Program-made: the position numbers and the translations under genes | Shown: positions 43,869 to 52,694 of the stretch, piece after piece | How the letters are laid out: each line of letters opens with the position of its first letter | How positions within the stretch are numbered: position 1 is the first letter of the stretch | Notes under the pieces: model-generated | What the model saw: only the letters and a program-made list of their open reading frames with translations | What the model was told of the DNA's origin: nothing | Databases searched by the model: none | NCBI RefSeq assembly: GCF_020544465.1 | Contig: NZ_CP066126.1 | Coordinates: forward strand, 3,224,001 to 3,288,000 | Direction of reading: 5' to 3' | Length of the DNA: 64,000 nucleotides | DNA from: Chromobacterium rhizoryzae | GTDB taxonomy: Bacteria; Pseudomonadota; Gammaproteobacteria; Burkholderiales; Chromobacteriaceae

Positions 43869-44744
43869 ATGTACGACTGGAACGCCTTATGGCATGAACA
43901 CGAAGCCTACCGCACCGGCTACGCCGTTCAGCACAACGATGCCAACCAACTGGCCGACGCCCTGCCCGCCCAACTGATCAAGCCGGCCGCCGGCATAGAC
44001 GACGTGGCCGTTTACGACGATGGCGACCGCTACCTGCTGGCTGGCCACAAGGACGGCCTGCAATTGCTGGACATCGCCAAGCACAGCCTGTTCGACATCA
44101 CGCTGCGCTTCGTCACCGAGGAAGAAGATCAGGACATCGCCCCGCCCTATGTCGAAATCCACGTCGACAACCTGGCCACCGAAGAGCAAGCGGTCTGGCG
44201 CGCCGCGGTCAGCCGCGACGAGGAAGGCCGGATCTGGGTGGGCAAGCGCGCGCTGGACGAAGGCGTGGTGCCGGCCATGCCCTTCGACGAACTGTCCTTC
44301 ACCGACAACGCCCGCTTCCGCGAAGAACTGACCCGGGTCTGGCATGAAGACCTGCCGCAACTGAAGCCGGCGCTGGAAGCCTGGTTCCAGCACGGCGCGC
44401 TGAGCGCGCCGGCCGACGAGCCGGCCCATTACGGCGACGCCCCGCGGGTACAGCAGATCTGCGACCGCTACGCCGAGATCGTTCGGCGCGAACAAGCGCT
44501 GCTGTCGCGCCAGTTCAGCGATCCGGAACTGCATCTGATCGCCCAGGTACTAAAAGGCGTGCGCTTCGACGACGCGGCCTCCTGCCGCGGCGTGTGGCTG
44601 GCGGTGGAGGCGCGCATCATCGAGGAAGAGCTGGACCAGCAATGGAAAGTGGACGGCGAAAAACTCCTGACCAAGATGAAGGCGCTCAGCTACGCGCAGG
44701 AAGTGGCCTTGATAGAAGCACTGTCGCCGCTGGCGTCCGACTGA
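43869..44744 (+). CDS. Conserved-looking hypothetical protein
   Basis: 291 residues, acidic and soluble, without signal or membrane segments. The family is not recognised. The N-terminal half shows a strand-rich pattern ending ATEEQAVWRAAVSRDEEGRIWVG; the C-terminal half is helical (SRQFSDPELHLIAQVLKG, then WKVDGEKLLTKMKALSYAQEVALIE). Codon use and GC bias in third positions support a real gene. GAGG precedes the ATG. It is divergent from bipA and followed by a separate gene after 119 bases. Confidence 0.75.
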   Translation: MYDWNALWHEHEAYRTGYAVQHNDANQLADALPAQLIKPAAGIDDVAVYDDGDRYLLAGHKDGLQLLDIAKHSLFDITLRFVTEEEDQDIAPPYVEIHVDNLATEEQAVWRAAVSRDEEGRIWVGKRALDEGVVPAMPFDELSFTDNARFREELTRVWHEDLPQLKPALEAWFQHGALSAPADEPAHYGDAPRVQQICDRYAEIVRREQALLSRQFSDPELHLIAQVLKGVRFDDAASCRGVWLAVEARIIEEELDQQWKVDGEKLLTKMKALSYAQEVALIEALSPLASD

Positions 44745-44863
44745 ACACCTCAAACCGGATCGCGGGTAGAATGCCCCCGATCCGAGCAATCACTCCAAAC
44801 ACATCCAAGTGACCGGCCCCGCCATCACGCGCCGCGCCGGTCCGCATCGAGAAAGATAAAGAC

Positions 44864-46171
44864 ATGGCTCAAACCAGCGCCCTGAGACAGCTTCCGCAAA
44901 GCACCCTGTTCCGCTCCGGCGACGTCTTCGTCCTGTTCGGCGAACTCTTCGGCCGCGGCTACGCCAACGGTCTGATCAATGAAGCGCGCAAAGCCGGCAT
45001 GGACATCATCGGCATGACCGTGGGCCGCCGCGACGAGAACAACCAGCTGCGCCCGCTGAACGAGGAAGAGCTGGCCGCGGCCGAAGCCAATCTCGGCGGC
45101 CGCGTGATCAATGTGCCGCTGATGGCCGGCTTCGACCAGGACGGCGCGCCGACGCCGACCGAGCTGCTGGCCTCCCTGACGCTGAAAAGCTGGCAGGACG
45201 ACAAGCTGGACTGGGAACACATCGAGCAATGCCGCCAAATCGGCGTGCAGCGCTTCAAGGACGGCGTCGCCCAGGCGATGGCGCAGCTGGACGGCATGAT
45301 AGCCGACGGCCGCAATGTGTTCTTCGCCCACACCATGGCCGGCGGCATTCCCAAGGCCAAGGTCTTCCTGGCCATCGCCAACCGCGTCTACAAGGGCCGC
45401 GGCGAGCGCTTCCTGTCCACCCAGGCGCTGTTGGACAGCGATCTGGGCAAGCTGATCCTGCAAAACTTCGACGAAGTCACCGCCAACACCTTCCAGCACC
45501 TGATCGACGGCAGCGCCGCGCTGCGCGGCCGGCTGGAAGCCGCCGGCGGCCAGGTACGCTACACCGCCTACGGCTACCACGGCACCGAGATCCTGATCGA
45601 CGGCGATTACCAGTGGCAGACCTACACCAACTACACCCAGGGCTACGCCAAGATGCGGCTGGAAAACGTCGCCCGCGCCGCCTGGGAGCAAGGCGTCAAG
45701 GCCACGGTGTTCAACTGCCCGGAAATCCGCACCAACTCCTCGGACATCTTCGTCGGCGTGGAGCTGCCGCTGCTGGCGCTGCTGCGCGCGCTGAAGCGCG
45801 AGGACGGCGGCGCCTGGGCCGACGCGCAATGGCAGGCCTGCGCCGCCCTGCTGCAGGACGGCCATACGCTGGAAGAGGTGCTGGGGAAGATAGACGCGCT
45901 CAATAGCGGCGAGGTGATGCGCGGCTTCCGCAATTTCGAAGCCTGGCCAATGCCGAACAGCCCGGAACTGGCCGAGGTGATGATAGGCACCTCCGACGCC
46001 ATCGTGGACCTGCATCAGGACAAGAAGGCCTTGATCACCGACCATCTGAGCAGCCTGGTGATCGACGCCACCGGCCCGCTGATGTTCCACGAAGCCGCCG
46101 CGCCCGCCGGCCCGGTGCTGTGGCTGAACCATGACATCATCGCGCGCCAGCTGAACCGGATGCATGCTTAA
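44864..46171 (+). CDS. Possible FabMG-type enoyl-ACP reductase family protein
   Basis: 435 residues, no signal peptide. The opening FRSGDVFVLFGELFGRGYANGLINEARKAGM looks like a Rossmann-type nucleotide-binding region, followed by TVGRRDE. Later blocks include FFAHTMAGGIPKAKV, AYGYHGTEILIDG, QGYAKMRLENVARAAW and EIRTNSSDIFVGVELPL. From memory this architecture corresponds to proteins annotated as the FabMG family; I hold that assignment loosely. No fatty-acid genes are next to it. A strong terminator follows. Confidence 0.6.
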   Translation: MAQTSALRQLPQSTLFRSGDVFVLFGELFGRGYANGLINEARKAGMDIIGMTVGRRDENNQLRPLNEEELAAAEANLGGRVINVPLMAGFDQDGAPTPTELLASLTLKSWQDDKLDWEHIEQCRQIGVQRFKDGVAQAMAQLDGMIADGRNVFFAHTMAGGIPKAKVFLAIANRVYKGRGERFLSTQALLDSDLGKLILQNFDEVTANTFQHLIDGSAALRGRLEAAGGQVRYTAYGYHGTEILIDGDYQWQTYTNYTQGYAKMRLENVARAAWEQGVKATVFNCPEIRTNSSDIFVGVELPLLALLRALKREDGGAWADAQWQACAALLQDGHTLEEVLGKIDALNSGEVMRGFRNFEAWPMPNSPELAEVMIGTSDAIVDLHQDKKALITDHLSSLVIDATGPLMFHEAAAPAGPVLWLNHDIIARQLNRMHA

Positions 46172-46202
46172 AACCACCTCGGCCGATGGCTGACACAAAA
46201 CG

Positions 46203-46230
46203 GCGCGCCCATTTGGGCGCGCTTTTTTTT
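46203..46230 (+). terminator. Terminator
   Basis: GCGCGCCC, ATTT loop, GGGCGCGC followed by eight T. Located 31 bases after the stop of the possible FabMG gene and just before the end of the convergent oxidoreductase gene. Confidence 0.9.
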
Positions 46231-46236
46231 AAGGTG

Positions 46237-47223
46237 TCACCCAGCCAGCACCGGAAACAGCGTCAACACCACCTTGCCCAGATTGCGATTGGCCTCCACA
46301 TACGCATGCGCGTCGCCCACCTGGGCCAAGGGGTAGCTGGAATCCAGCGTCAGGCGCAGCCTGCCCTGCTCCAGCGCCGGCAAGATCCGGGTTTCCAAAG
46401 CCCGCGCCAAGCGCGCCTTCACCTCCAGTGGCTGCGGCCGCAGCGTGGAGCCGATCAAGGCGATGCGCTTCATCAGCAGCGCGCCCAGGTTCAACTCCGC
46501 CTTGGCGCCGCCGAGCAGGCCGATATTGACCAGCCGCCCATCCGGCTTCAAGGCCGACAGATTGTCGTTCAGATAGCTGGCGCCCACCGGGTCCAGCACC
46601 ACGTCGGCGCCGCCCCAGTCCTTGACCATGGGGCCGAAGGCCGGCGTTTGCCGGTAGTTGAACACCCGCGCCGCGCCCAGCTCGCGGCAGAACCCGGTCT
46701 TCTCCTCGCTGCCCGCACTGGCGAAAGCCTGCGCGCCCAACAGGCCGGCCAGCTGGATCGCCGCCGCGCCGACGCCGCTGGCGCCGGCGTGCACCAGCAC
46801 GGTCTCGCCGGCCTGCAAGCCGGCCTTTTCCACCAGATTGAACCAGGCCGTCATCCAGGCCTCGGGCAGGCTGGCCGCCTCCACCCAGGACAGCCAGTCC
46901 GGCTTGGCGATCGCCAAAGCCTCGTCCAGCAGCGCGTATTCGGCGTAAGCTCCGCCGCCGATCAGGCCGAACACCGCATCGCCGGGCTGGAAACGCGAAT
47001 CCGCGTCAGCTTCCTCCACCACGCCCGCCACTTCCAGGCCCAGAATCGGGCTGGCGCCCGGCGGCGGCGGATACTGCCCGGCCCGTTGCGCCAGGTCCGC
47101 GCGGTTGACGCCCGCCGCCATCACTCGCAACAGCAATTGCCCGGCGGCGCGAACCGGCGGCGCGATCTCGTCCAAACGCAAGGTGTCGACTCCGCCCGGA
47201 GCCGACTGCACAACTGCCAACAT
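46237..47223 (-). CDS. NAD(P)H quinone oxidoreductase, PIG3/zinc-free MDR type
   Basis: 328 residues from MLAVVQSAPGG, with AAGG-type Shine-Dalgarno (AAAGGAGGGGG). N-terminal GroES-like catalytic domain (GVNRADLAQRAGQYPPPPGASPILGLEVAGVV), nucleotide-binding motif HAGASGVGAAAIQLA, and KPDGRLVNIG. It lacks the zinc Cys set, as quinone oxidoreductases do. It reduces quinones or other electrophiles with NADPH. Divergent from the yhhQ gene. Confidence 0.9.
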   Translation of the reverse strand: MLAVVQSAPGGVDTLRLDEIAPPVRAAGQLLLRVMAAGVNRADLAQRAGQYPPPPGASPILGLEVAGVVEEADADSRFQPGDAVFGLIGGGAYAEYALLDEALAIAKPDWLSWVEAASLPEAWMTAWFNLVEKAGLQAGETVLVHAGASGVGAAAIQLAGLLGAQAFASAGSEEKTGFCRELGAARVFNYRQTPAFGPMVKDWGGADVVLDPVGASYLNDNLSALKPDGRLVNIGLLGGAKAELNLGALLMKRIALIGSTLRPQPLEVKARLARALETRILPALEQGRLRLTLDSSYPLAQVGDAHAYVEANRNLGKVVLTLFPVLAG

Positions 47224-47350
47224 ACCCCCTCCTTTCGCTCTCAAGCGACTGATTAGCAATGTCAAATACCTTTGCCAAGGCGGACGCAGGCGCGTATCAT
47301 CTCCGCCCTTGCCCTGTTCCAGCCTCGCCGGACCAGGCCAACCGAATCTG

Positions 47351-47385
47351 CATTGGGTTCCCTCACCCCAATCCAATAAAAAGGC
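47351..47385 (+). promoter_or_regulatory. preQ1-I riboswitch
   Basis: P1 stem ATTGGG (47352-47357) with CCCAAT (47367-47372) encloses the loop TTCCCTCAC. An A-rich tail (AATAAAAA) and GG (47383-47384) can pair back with loop C residues to make the H-type pseudoknot. Layout and key bases resemble the T. tengcongensis aptamer as remembered. The tail's AAGG is also the Shine-Dalgarno for the ATG at 47393, so ligand should block translation. Confidence 0.8.
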
Positions 47386-47392
47386 CGACATC

Positions 47393-48058
47393 ATGTTTAG
47401 CTTTACCCGCCAACAGCGGCTGTCCGCGCTGCTGTGGCTGTCCTTGTTCCACATCGCCATCATCGCGTCCAGCAACTACCTGGTGCAATTGCCCATCACC
47501 GTGTTCGGCTTCCACACCACCTGGGGTGCGTTCACCTTTCCCTTTATTTTCCTGGCCACCGATCTGACCGTGCGCGTATTCGGCGCGCCGCTGGCCCGCC
47601 GCATCATTTTCGCGGCGATGCTGCCGGCGCTGGCGATCTCCTACCTGATCTCCACCCTGTTCTACCAGGGCGCCTGGCAAGGCGCGTCGGCCCTGGCCAG
47701 CTTCAATGTATTCGTCGCCCGCATCGCCGTCGCCAGCTTCGCCGCCTACGCGCTGGGCCAGGTGCTGGACGTGCAGGTGTTCAACCGCCTGCGCCAGCTG
47801 AAAACCTGGTGGATCGCCCCCGCCTCGGCCATGTTGTTCGGCAATATCAGCGACACGCTGGCCTTCTTCTTCATCGCCTTCTACAAGAGCAGCGATCCCT
47901 TCATGGCCGCCAACTGGGTGGAGATCGCGCTGGTGGACTACAGCTTCAAGCTGCTGATCTGCCTGCTGTTCTTCCTGCCCATGTACGGCGTGATCCTGAA
48001 CCGCATCCTCAAGCAGCTCAGTTTGCGCGGCGTGGAAGCTCAATTGCACGCGGCTTAA
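47393..48058 (+). CDS. yhhQ: Queuosine precursor transporter (YhhQ family)
   Basis: 221 residues, about six membrane segments. SNYLVQLPITVFGFHTTWGAFTFPFIFLATDLTVRVFG and SAMLFGNISDTLAFFFIAFY are the COG1738 signature blocks. It imports preQ0/preQ1 for queuosine tRNA modification at the inner membrane. The preQ1-type riboswitch directly in front supports the assignment and predicts repression when preQ1 is plentiful. Confidence 0.93.
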   Translation: MFSFTRQQRLSALLWLSLFHIAIIASSNYLVQLPITVFGFHTTWGAFTFPFIFLATDLTVRVFGAPLARRIIFAAMLPALAISYLISTLFYQGAWQGASALASFNVFVARIAVASFAAYALGQVLDVQVFNRLRQLKTWWIAPASAMLFGNISDTLAFFFIAFYKSSDPFMAANWVEIALVDYSFKLLICLLFFLPMYGVILNRILKQLSLRGVEAQLHAA

Positions 48059-48166
48059 ACGACTCCAAGCCCGGGCCGGACGCCCCCAGCAAATGGGGGC
48101 TGCCGCGGCTGATTCCAACACGCTAGCGCAAGCCAAACGCGGCCGGATTGATTACAATCGGCCATC

Positions 48167-50602
48167 ATGAGTGAAAACTGCTTCCACTGCGGCCTGCCGG
48201 TGCCGCCCGACGTCCGGTTCCCGGTCAAATACCGCGAAGTCGATCAGCCCACCTGTTGCGCCGGCTGCCAGGCGGTAGCCGTCACCATCATCCAGTCCGG
48301 CCTGTCCGATTACTATCAGCACCGCACCGAGGGCGCGCGCCAGGCCGAGCCGGTGCCGCTCGAACTGCTGGAGCAGATCAAACTCTACGATTCCGACGAG
48401 CTTCAGCGCAGCTTCGTGCGCTTCGAGGCCGAAAACCTGCGCGAGGCCTCCTTGATGCTGGAAGGCATCACCTGCGCCGCCTGCGTCTGGCTCAACGAGC
48501 AGCACATCCGCCAGCTGCCCGGCATCGTCAGCGTCGACATCAATTACAGCAATCACCGCGCCCGCGTGCGCTGGGACAATAGCCGGGTCCAGCTGTCCGC
48601 TATCCTGGAGGCGGTCAGCGCCATCGGCTACCGCGCCCACCCCTACGACGCCGAACGCCAGGAAGCGCTGAACCAGAAAGAGCGCAAGCAGGCGATCAAC
48701 CGCCTGTGGGCGGCCGGCCTGTCCATGATGCAGGTGATGATGTACGCGGTGCCCATCTATCTGGCGCCGGACGGCGAGATTTCGCCGGACTTCCTGTGGC
48801 TGCTGCACTGGTCCAGCTTCATCCTGACGCTGCCGGTGGTGCTCTACTCCGCCGTGCCCTTCTACCGCGCCACCTGGCGCGACCTCAAGACCCGGCGCGT
48901 GGGCATGGACACCCCGGTGACCATAGGCATTCTCACCGCCTTCCTGTCCAGCTTCTGGGCCTTGATCAACAAGGTGGAGCACGGCGTCTATTTCGACTCG
49001 GTGTCCATGTTCGTGTTCCTGCTGCTGGGCGGCCGTTATCTGGAAGGCATCGCCCGGCGCAAGGCCGGCGAAGCCACCGAAAGCCTGGTCAAGCTGATCC
49101 CCGCCTTCGCCCACCGCCTGGCCGGCTGGCCCGCCAGCCGTCAAAGCGAGGAAACCACGGTGACGCAGCTGCGTCCCGGCGACGTGATTCTGATCAAACC
49201 CGGCGAGACCATTCCTGCCGACGGCGTGGTGCTGGACGGCCACAGCGCCAGCAACGAGGCGCTGCTGACCGGCGAGAGCCGGCCGGTGAGCAAGGACGTC
49301 GGCGCCGCGGTGATCGCCGGCAGCGTCAACGCCGCCAGCCCGCTGGTGGTGCGAGTGGACCAGACCGGCCAGGACACCCGGCTGGCCGGCATCGTGCGGC
49401 TGCTGGACCAGGCGCTGGCGGAGAAGCCGCGGCTGGCGGTGATCGCCGACCGCTTCGCCAGCTGGTTCGTGGCCCTGCTGCTGCTGGCCGCCGCTGGCAC
49501 TTACATCGGCTGGCACTATATCGAGCCGGACCGCGCGCTGTGGATCATGGTGGCGGTGCTGGTGATTTCCTGTCCCTGCGCGCTGTCGCTGGCCACCCCG
49601 GCGGCGCTGACCGCCGCCTCCGGCCACCTGGCGGCGCTGGGCGTGCTGACCACCCGCGGCCACGCGTTGGAAACCCTGCCCAAGATCAGCGATGTGGTGT
49701 TCGACAAAACCGGCACCCTGACCCATGGCGATATGCGGCTGCTGGACAGCTGGACCGCGCCCGGCCGCGACGCGGCGGCGGCGCTGGCCACGGCGGCGGC
49801 GCTGGAACAGGGTTCGGAACACCCAGTGGCGCGCGCGCTGCTGGCCGCCGCCGGCGACGGCCCGTACCAGGCGGCGGACGCGCTGCGCAACCATCCCGGC
49901 CAGGGCGTGACCGGCCAGCTGGATGGCCGCGCCTGGCGCATAGGCTCGCCGGAATTCATCGCCGCCCAGCTGGGCGACTGCCCGCTGCCGGCCGCCGACT
50001 GGCACGGCGACAAGACCCTGATCGCGCTGGCGGACGAAACCGAACTGGTGGCGCTGTTCGCCATCGGCGACGCGGTACGCGCCGACGCGGCGCCGCTGTT
50101 GCGCCAGCTGAAACAGCGCGGCCTGCGCGTACACCTGCTCAGCGGCGACGGCGCCGGCGCGGTGGCCAGCCTGGCGCGCCAGCTGGACATGGACGCCCAC
50201 ATCGCCCGCGCCGCGCCGGAGGATAAGCTGGCCTATGTCGGCCGGCTGCAAGCCGCCGGCAAGCGCGTGCTGATGGTGGGCGACGGCATCAACGACGCGC
50301 CGGTGCTGGCCAAGGCCGACGTATCCATCGCCATGGGCGGCGGCACCGACGTGGCGCGCGCCAGCGGCGACATGGTGCTGATAGGCGACCGGCTGGGGCT
50401 GATCGCCAGCGCTTTCGAGCTGTCGCGCAAGACCTTGTCTGTGATTCGTCAAAACCTGTGGTGGGCCGCCGCTTACAATATCGTGGCGCTGCCCTTGGCC
50501 ATCGCCGGCCATGTAACGCCGTGGATCGCCAGCCTGGGCATGGCGTCCAGCTCACTCATCGTAGTCGGCAACGCCCTCCGACTGGTCAAACGGAGACCCT
50601 GA
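48167..50602 (+). CDS. ccoI: Copper-exporting P-type ATPase for cbb3 oxidase assembly (CcoI/FixI type)
   Basis: 811 residues. An N-terminal Cys-rich domain (FHCGLPVP..., CCAGCQAV) is followed by a metal-binding GITCAACV. Eight membrane segments, the CPC motif (ISCPCALSLATP), DKTGTLTHG phosphorylation site and GDGINDAPVLAKAD hinge follow. It supplies copper to the cbb3 oxidase in the periplasmic direction. ccoS overlaps its stop by one base. The ccoNOP genes are not in this window. Upstream, TTGATTACAATC partly matches an FNR box just before the ATG. Confidence 0.92.
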   Translation: MSENCFHCGLPVPPDVRFPVKYREVDQPTCCAGCQAVAVTIIQSGLSDYYQHRTEGARQAEPVPLELLEQIKLYDSDELQRSFVRFEAENLREASLMLEGITCAACVWLNEQHIRQLPGIVSVDINYSNHRARVRWDNSRVQLSAILEAVSAIGYRAHPYDAERQEALNQKERKQAINRLWAAGLSMMQVMMYAVPIYLAPDGEISPDFLWLLHWSSFILTLPVVLYSAVPFYRATWRDLKTRRVGMDTPVTIGILTAFLSSFWALINKVEHGVYFDSVSMFVFLLLGGRYLEGIARRKAGEATESLVKLIPAFAHRLAGWPASRQSEETTVTQLRPGDVILIKPGETIPADGVVLDGHSASNEALLTGESRPVSKDVGAAVIAGSVNAASPLVVRVDQTGQDTRLAGIVRLLDQALAEKPRLAVIADRFASWFVALLLLAAAGTYIGWHYIEPDRALWIMVAVLVISCPCALSLATPAALTAASGHLAALGVLTTRGHALETLPKISDVVFDKTGTLTHGDMRLLDSWTAPGRDAAAALATAAALEQGSEHPVARALLAAAGDGPYQAADALRNHPGQGVTGQLDGRAWRIGSPEFIAAQLGDCPLPAADWHGDKTLIALADETELVALFAIGDAVRADAAPLLRQLKQRGLRVHLLSGDGAGAVASLARQLDMDAHIARAAPEDKLAYVGRLQAAGKRVLMVGDGINDAPVLAKADVSIAMGGGTDVARASGDMVLIGDRLGLIASAFELSRKTLSVIRQNLWWAAAYNIVALPLAIAGHVTPWIASLGMASSSLIVVGNALRLVKRRP

Positions 50603-50781
50603 TGGAAAGCCTGTATCTGCTCATCCCGCTCAGCCTGGTGCTGGCCTTCGTCATCGGCGGCATTTTCTGGTGGGCCACCCGCAACGGCCAGTTCGACGAT
50701 ATGGAGGGCCCGGCCCACCGCATCCTGATGGACGACGATAAGCCCAAGGACGCCAAGGACGAGACGCCGCGGCGCGACTGA
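50602..50781 (+). CDS. ccoS: cbb3-type oxidase assembly protein CcoS
   Basis: 59 residues. One N-terminal membrane segment (LYLLIPLSLVLAFVIGGIFWW), then WATRNGQFDDMEGPAHRIL, the CcoS signature. Required for cofactor insertion into cbb3 oxidase. Start overlaps the ccoI stop (TGATG), so the two are coupled. Confidence 0.93.
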   Translation: MESLYLLIPLSLVLAFVIGGIFWWATRNGQFDDMEGPAHRILMDDDKPKDAKDETPRRD

Positions 50782-50803
50782 GGCCCCGCGCTCGCCCAAA
50801 CCC

Positions 50804-50835
50804 CTCCCGGCGCACCCCCGCGCCGGGATTTTTTT
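50804..50835 (+). terminator. Terminator of ccoIS
   Basis: CCCGGCGC, 6-base loop, GCGCCGGG then A and seven T, 25 bases after the ccoS stop. Confidence 0.9.
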
Positions 50836-51061
50836 GCTCCGACGCGGCGCGCCCGCATGTCCCGCCGCCGGCCCAATCTTCACCCAAATCGAATAAAATC
50901 AAGGACAAAGCGTCGCAATCGCTTTCGTTATCCGATTTTTGCTGTAAAATCGCGCCCCTTGAGCAATATTAGCTAATCATCATCTAATAATCGTTGGATC
51001 CGCCTTGTCCGGCGCCGCGCGCCGGCTTGTCAACTTCCGCACCATCATCTCAGGGTTGTTC

Positions 51062-52363
51062 GTGAATACCTTACAAGCTCTCGTCGGCATGTTGTTCCTG
51101 CTGGGCACCGCCTATGCGCTGTCCACCAATCGCAAAGCCATCAATTGGCGCATCGTGCTGATCGGTCTGATCATGCAAAGTTCGCTGTTCCTGGTCATCA
51201 ACTACGTGCCCGCCGCGCGCGCGGTGTTCGAAGCCTTCGGCTCCGGCTTCGCCAAAGTGCTGACCTTCTCCGGCGAAGGCGCCAGCTTCGTGTTCGGCGA
51301 CCTGGCCAAACCCAGCGGCAGCATGGGCTTTTTGTTCGCCTTCATGGTGTTGCCGGTCATCATCTTCTTCTCCGCCTTCAGTGCCCTGCTCTACCATCTG
51401 GGCATCCTGCAACGCGTGGTGGCCGGCATGGCCTGGGTGATGAAGCGCAGCATGAAGCTGTCCGGCCCGGAAAGCCTGACCGTGGCCGGCAACATCTTCC
51501 TCGGCCAGACCGAGGCCCCGCTGCTGATCCGCCCCTACATCCAGCACATGAGCCGCTCCGAGCTGGCTTGCGTGATGATCGCCGGCATGTCCACGCTGGC
51601 CGGCGGCGTGCTGGCCGCCTACGTCGCCTTCCTCGGCGGCAGCAATCCGGCGGAGCAAGCCAAGTTCGCCACCTATCTGCTGATGGCCTCCTTCATGAAC
51701 GCGCCGGCCGCCGCGGTGTTCGCCAAGATCATCTACCCGGAAACCGACCGCGACCATGCCTCCAGCGACAAGCTGGACTACAGCCAGGACGACGATCAGG
51801 GCAGCTTCATCAACGCCATCGTCAACGGCGCGATGTCCGGCATGAAGATGGCCGCCGCGGTGGCCACCATCATCCTGGCCATCGTGTCCATGATCGCGCT
51901 GGCCAACTTCGTGGTGAAGGACGGCATCGGCGCCGCGCTGGGCGTCAACGAAATGATCAAGGCCTCCACCAATGGCGTGTTCGACGGCCTGACGCTGCAA
52001 TACCTGTTTGGCCAGGCCTTCCGCGTGTTCGCCTTCATGATGGGCGTGAGCTGGCACGAAACCCTGGAAGTGGGCAGCCTGCTGGGCCAGAAGATCGTGG
52101 TCAACGAGTTCATCTCCTATCTGGACCTGGCCAAGATGAAGGCCGCCGGCACCCTGTCGCCGCAGGCCATCCTGATTTCCACCTTCGCGCTGTCCAGCTT
52201 CTCCAACTTCAGCTCGGTGGGCATCTGCGTCGCCGGCATCGGCGCGCTAGCGCCGTCGCGGCAGAAGGAACTGGCCCAGATCGGCATGCGCGCGCTGGCC
52301 GCCGCGGTGATGGCGGGTTTCATGACTGCGACCACCGCCGGCCTGTGGATGTCCATTTTCTAA
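51062..52363 (+). CDS. Concentrative nucleoside transporter (NupC/CNT family)
   Basis: 433 residues, about ten membrane segments. The GQTEAPLLIRPYI motif binds nucleoside, and SMFALSSFSNFSSVGI-like late block (FALSSFSNFSSVGICV) matches the second half-helix pair of CNTs. It imports nucleosides with Na+ or H+. GTG at 51062 is preferred because AGGG lies six bases before it and the product then starts at the family's N-terminus; a longer frame begins at 51005. Monocistronic; its TAA shares a base with family A copy A6. Confidence 0.9.
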   Translation: MNTLQALVGMLFLLGTAYALSTNRKAINWRIVLIGLIMQSSLFLVINYVPAARAVFEAFGSGFAKVLTFSGEGASFVFGDLAKPSGSMGFLFAFMVLPVIIFFSAFSALLYHLGILQRVVAGMAWVMKRSMKLSGPESLTVAGNIFLGQTEAPLLIRPYIQHMSRSELACVMIAGMSTLAGGVLAAYVAFLGGSNPAEQAKFATYLLMASFMNAPAAAVFAKIIYPETDRDHASSDKLDYSQDDDQGSFINAIVNGAMSGMKMAAAVATIILAIVSMIALANFVVKDGIGAALGVNEMIKASTNGVFDGLTLQYLFGQAFRVFAFMMGVSWHETLEVGSLLGQKIVVNEFISYLDLAKMKAAGTLSPQAILISTFALSSFSNFSSVGICVAGIGALAPSRQKELAQIGMRALAAAVMAGFMTATTAGLWMSIF

Positions 52364-52507
52364 GAACCTGTTTACGATCTGCTGCGCGTCGTGGAGCGTT
52401 ACACGGTGAGTACAGCTTCGAAATGCTCATGTACCACGCGTACATTCCGCTTTCTCAGCCGTTTTCGCCTTGTCTCGCCTTAGCTCGCGAGATCGTAAAC
52501 CAGTTCT
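52363..52507 (+). repeat. Family A repeat, copy A6 (TIR subtype 2)
   Basis: 145 bp, the only copy with altered length. Ends are AGAACCTGTTTACGATCT and GATCGTAAACCAGTTCT. The left interior is diverged (GTGGAGCGTTACACGGTG) while the right half is conserved. Central hairpin TGTAC-CACGC-GTACA. Confidence 0.88.
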
Positions 52508-52536
52508 AAAAGCAATCACCGCGTTTTGATCTAGTT

Positions 52537-52573
52537 GTAGCGTGGACAAGCCCAAAGGACTTGCCCACGCTAC
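52537..52573. repeat. Imperfect palindrome
   Basis: GTAGCGTGGACAAG, 9-base loop, CTTGCCCACGCTAC; 13 of 14 positions pair. No T run follows, so it is not a simple intrinsic terminator. It could be a protein-binding site or a single REP-like unit. Confidence 0.6.
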
Positions 52574-52613
52574 GAACTCAGGCCTTTGTCCGCGGCGTCT
52601 TAATCTTTTTGCC

Positions 52614-52639
52614 ACCCCGCGCTCCGGCGCGGGGTTTTT
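52614..52639 (+). terminator. Terminator upstream of earP
   Basis: CCCCGCGC, 4-base loop, GCGCGGGG then five T. Lies 56 bases before the earP ATG and would stop read-through from the nucleoside transporter gene. Confidence 0.85.
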
Positions 52640-52694
52640 CATTAACCCGCGGCGGCGTGCTAAGCTGCCGCCATTTTCACGCGCGGCACCGCCA

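Noticed and set aside
48152..50512. Long leftward open frame (786 codons) opposite ccoI
   Set aside because: ccoI has all P-type ATPase motifs; the antisense product has none and is His/Gln/Arg-rich.
2725..52507. Family A repeats as intrinsic terminators
   Set aside because: The long stems are not followed by consistent T runs, and some copies are not downstream of a gene.
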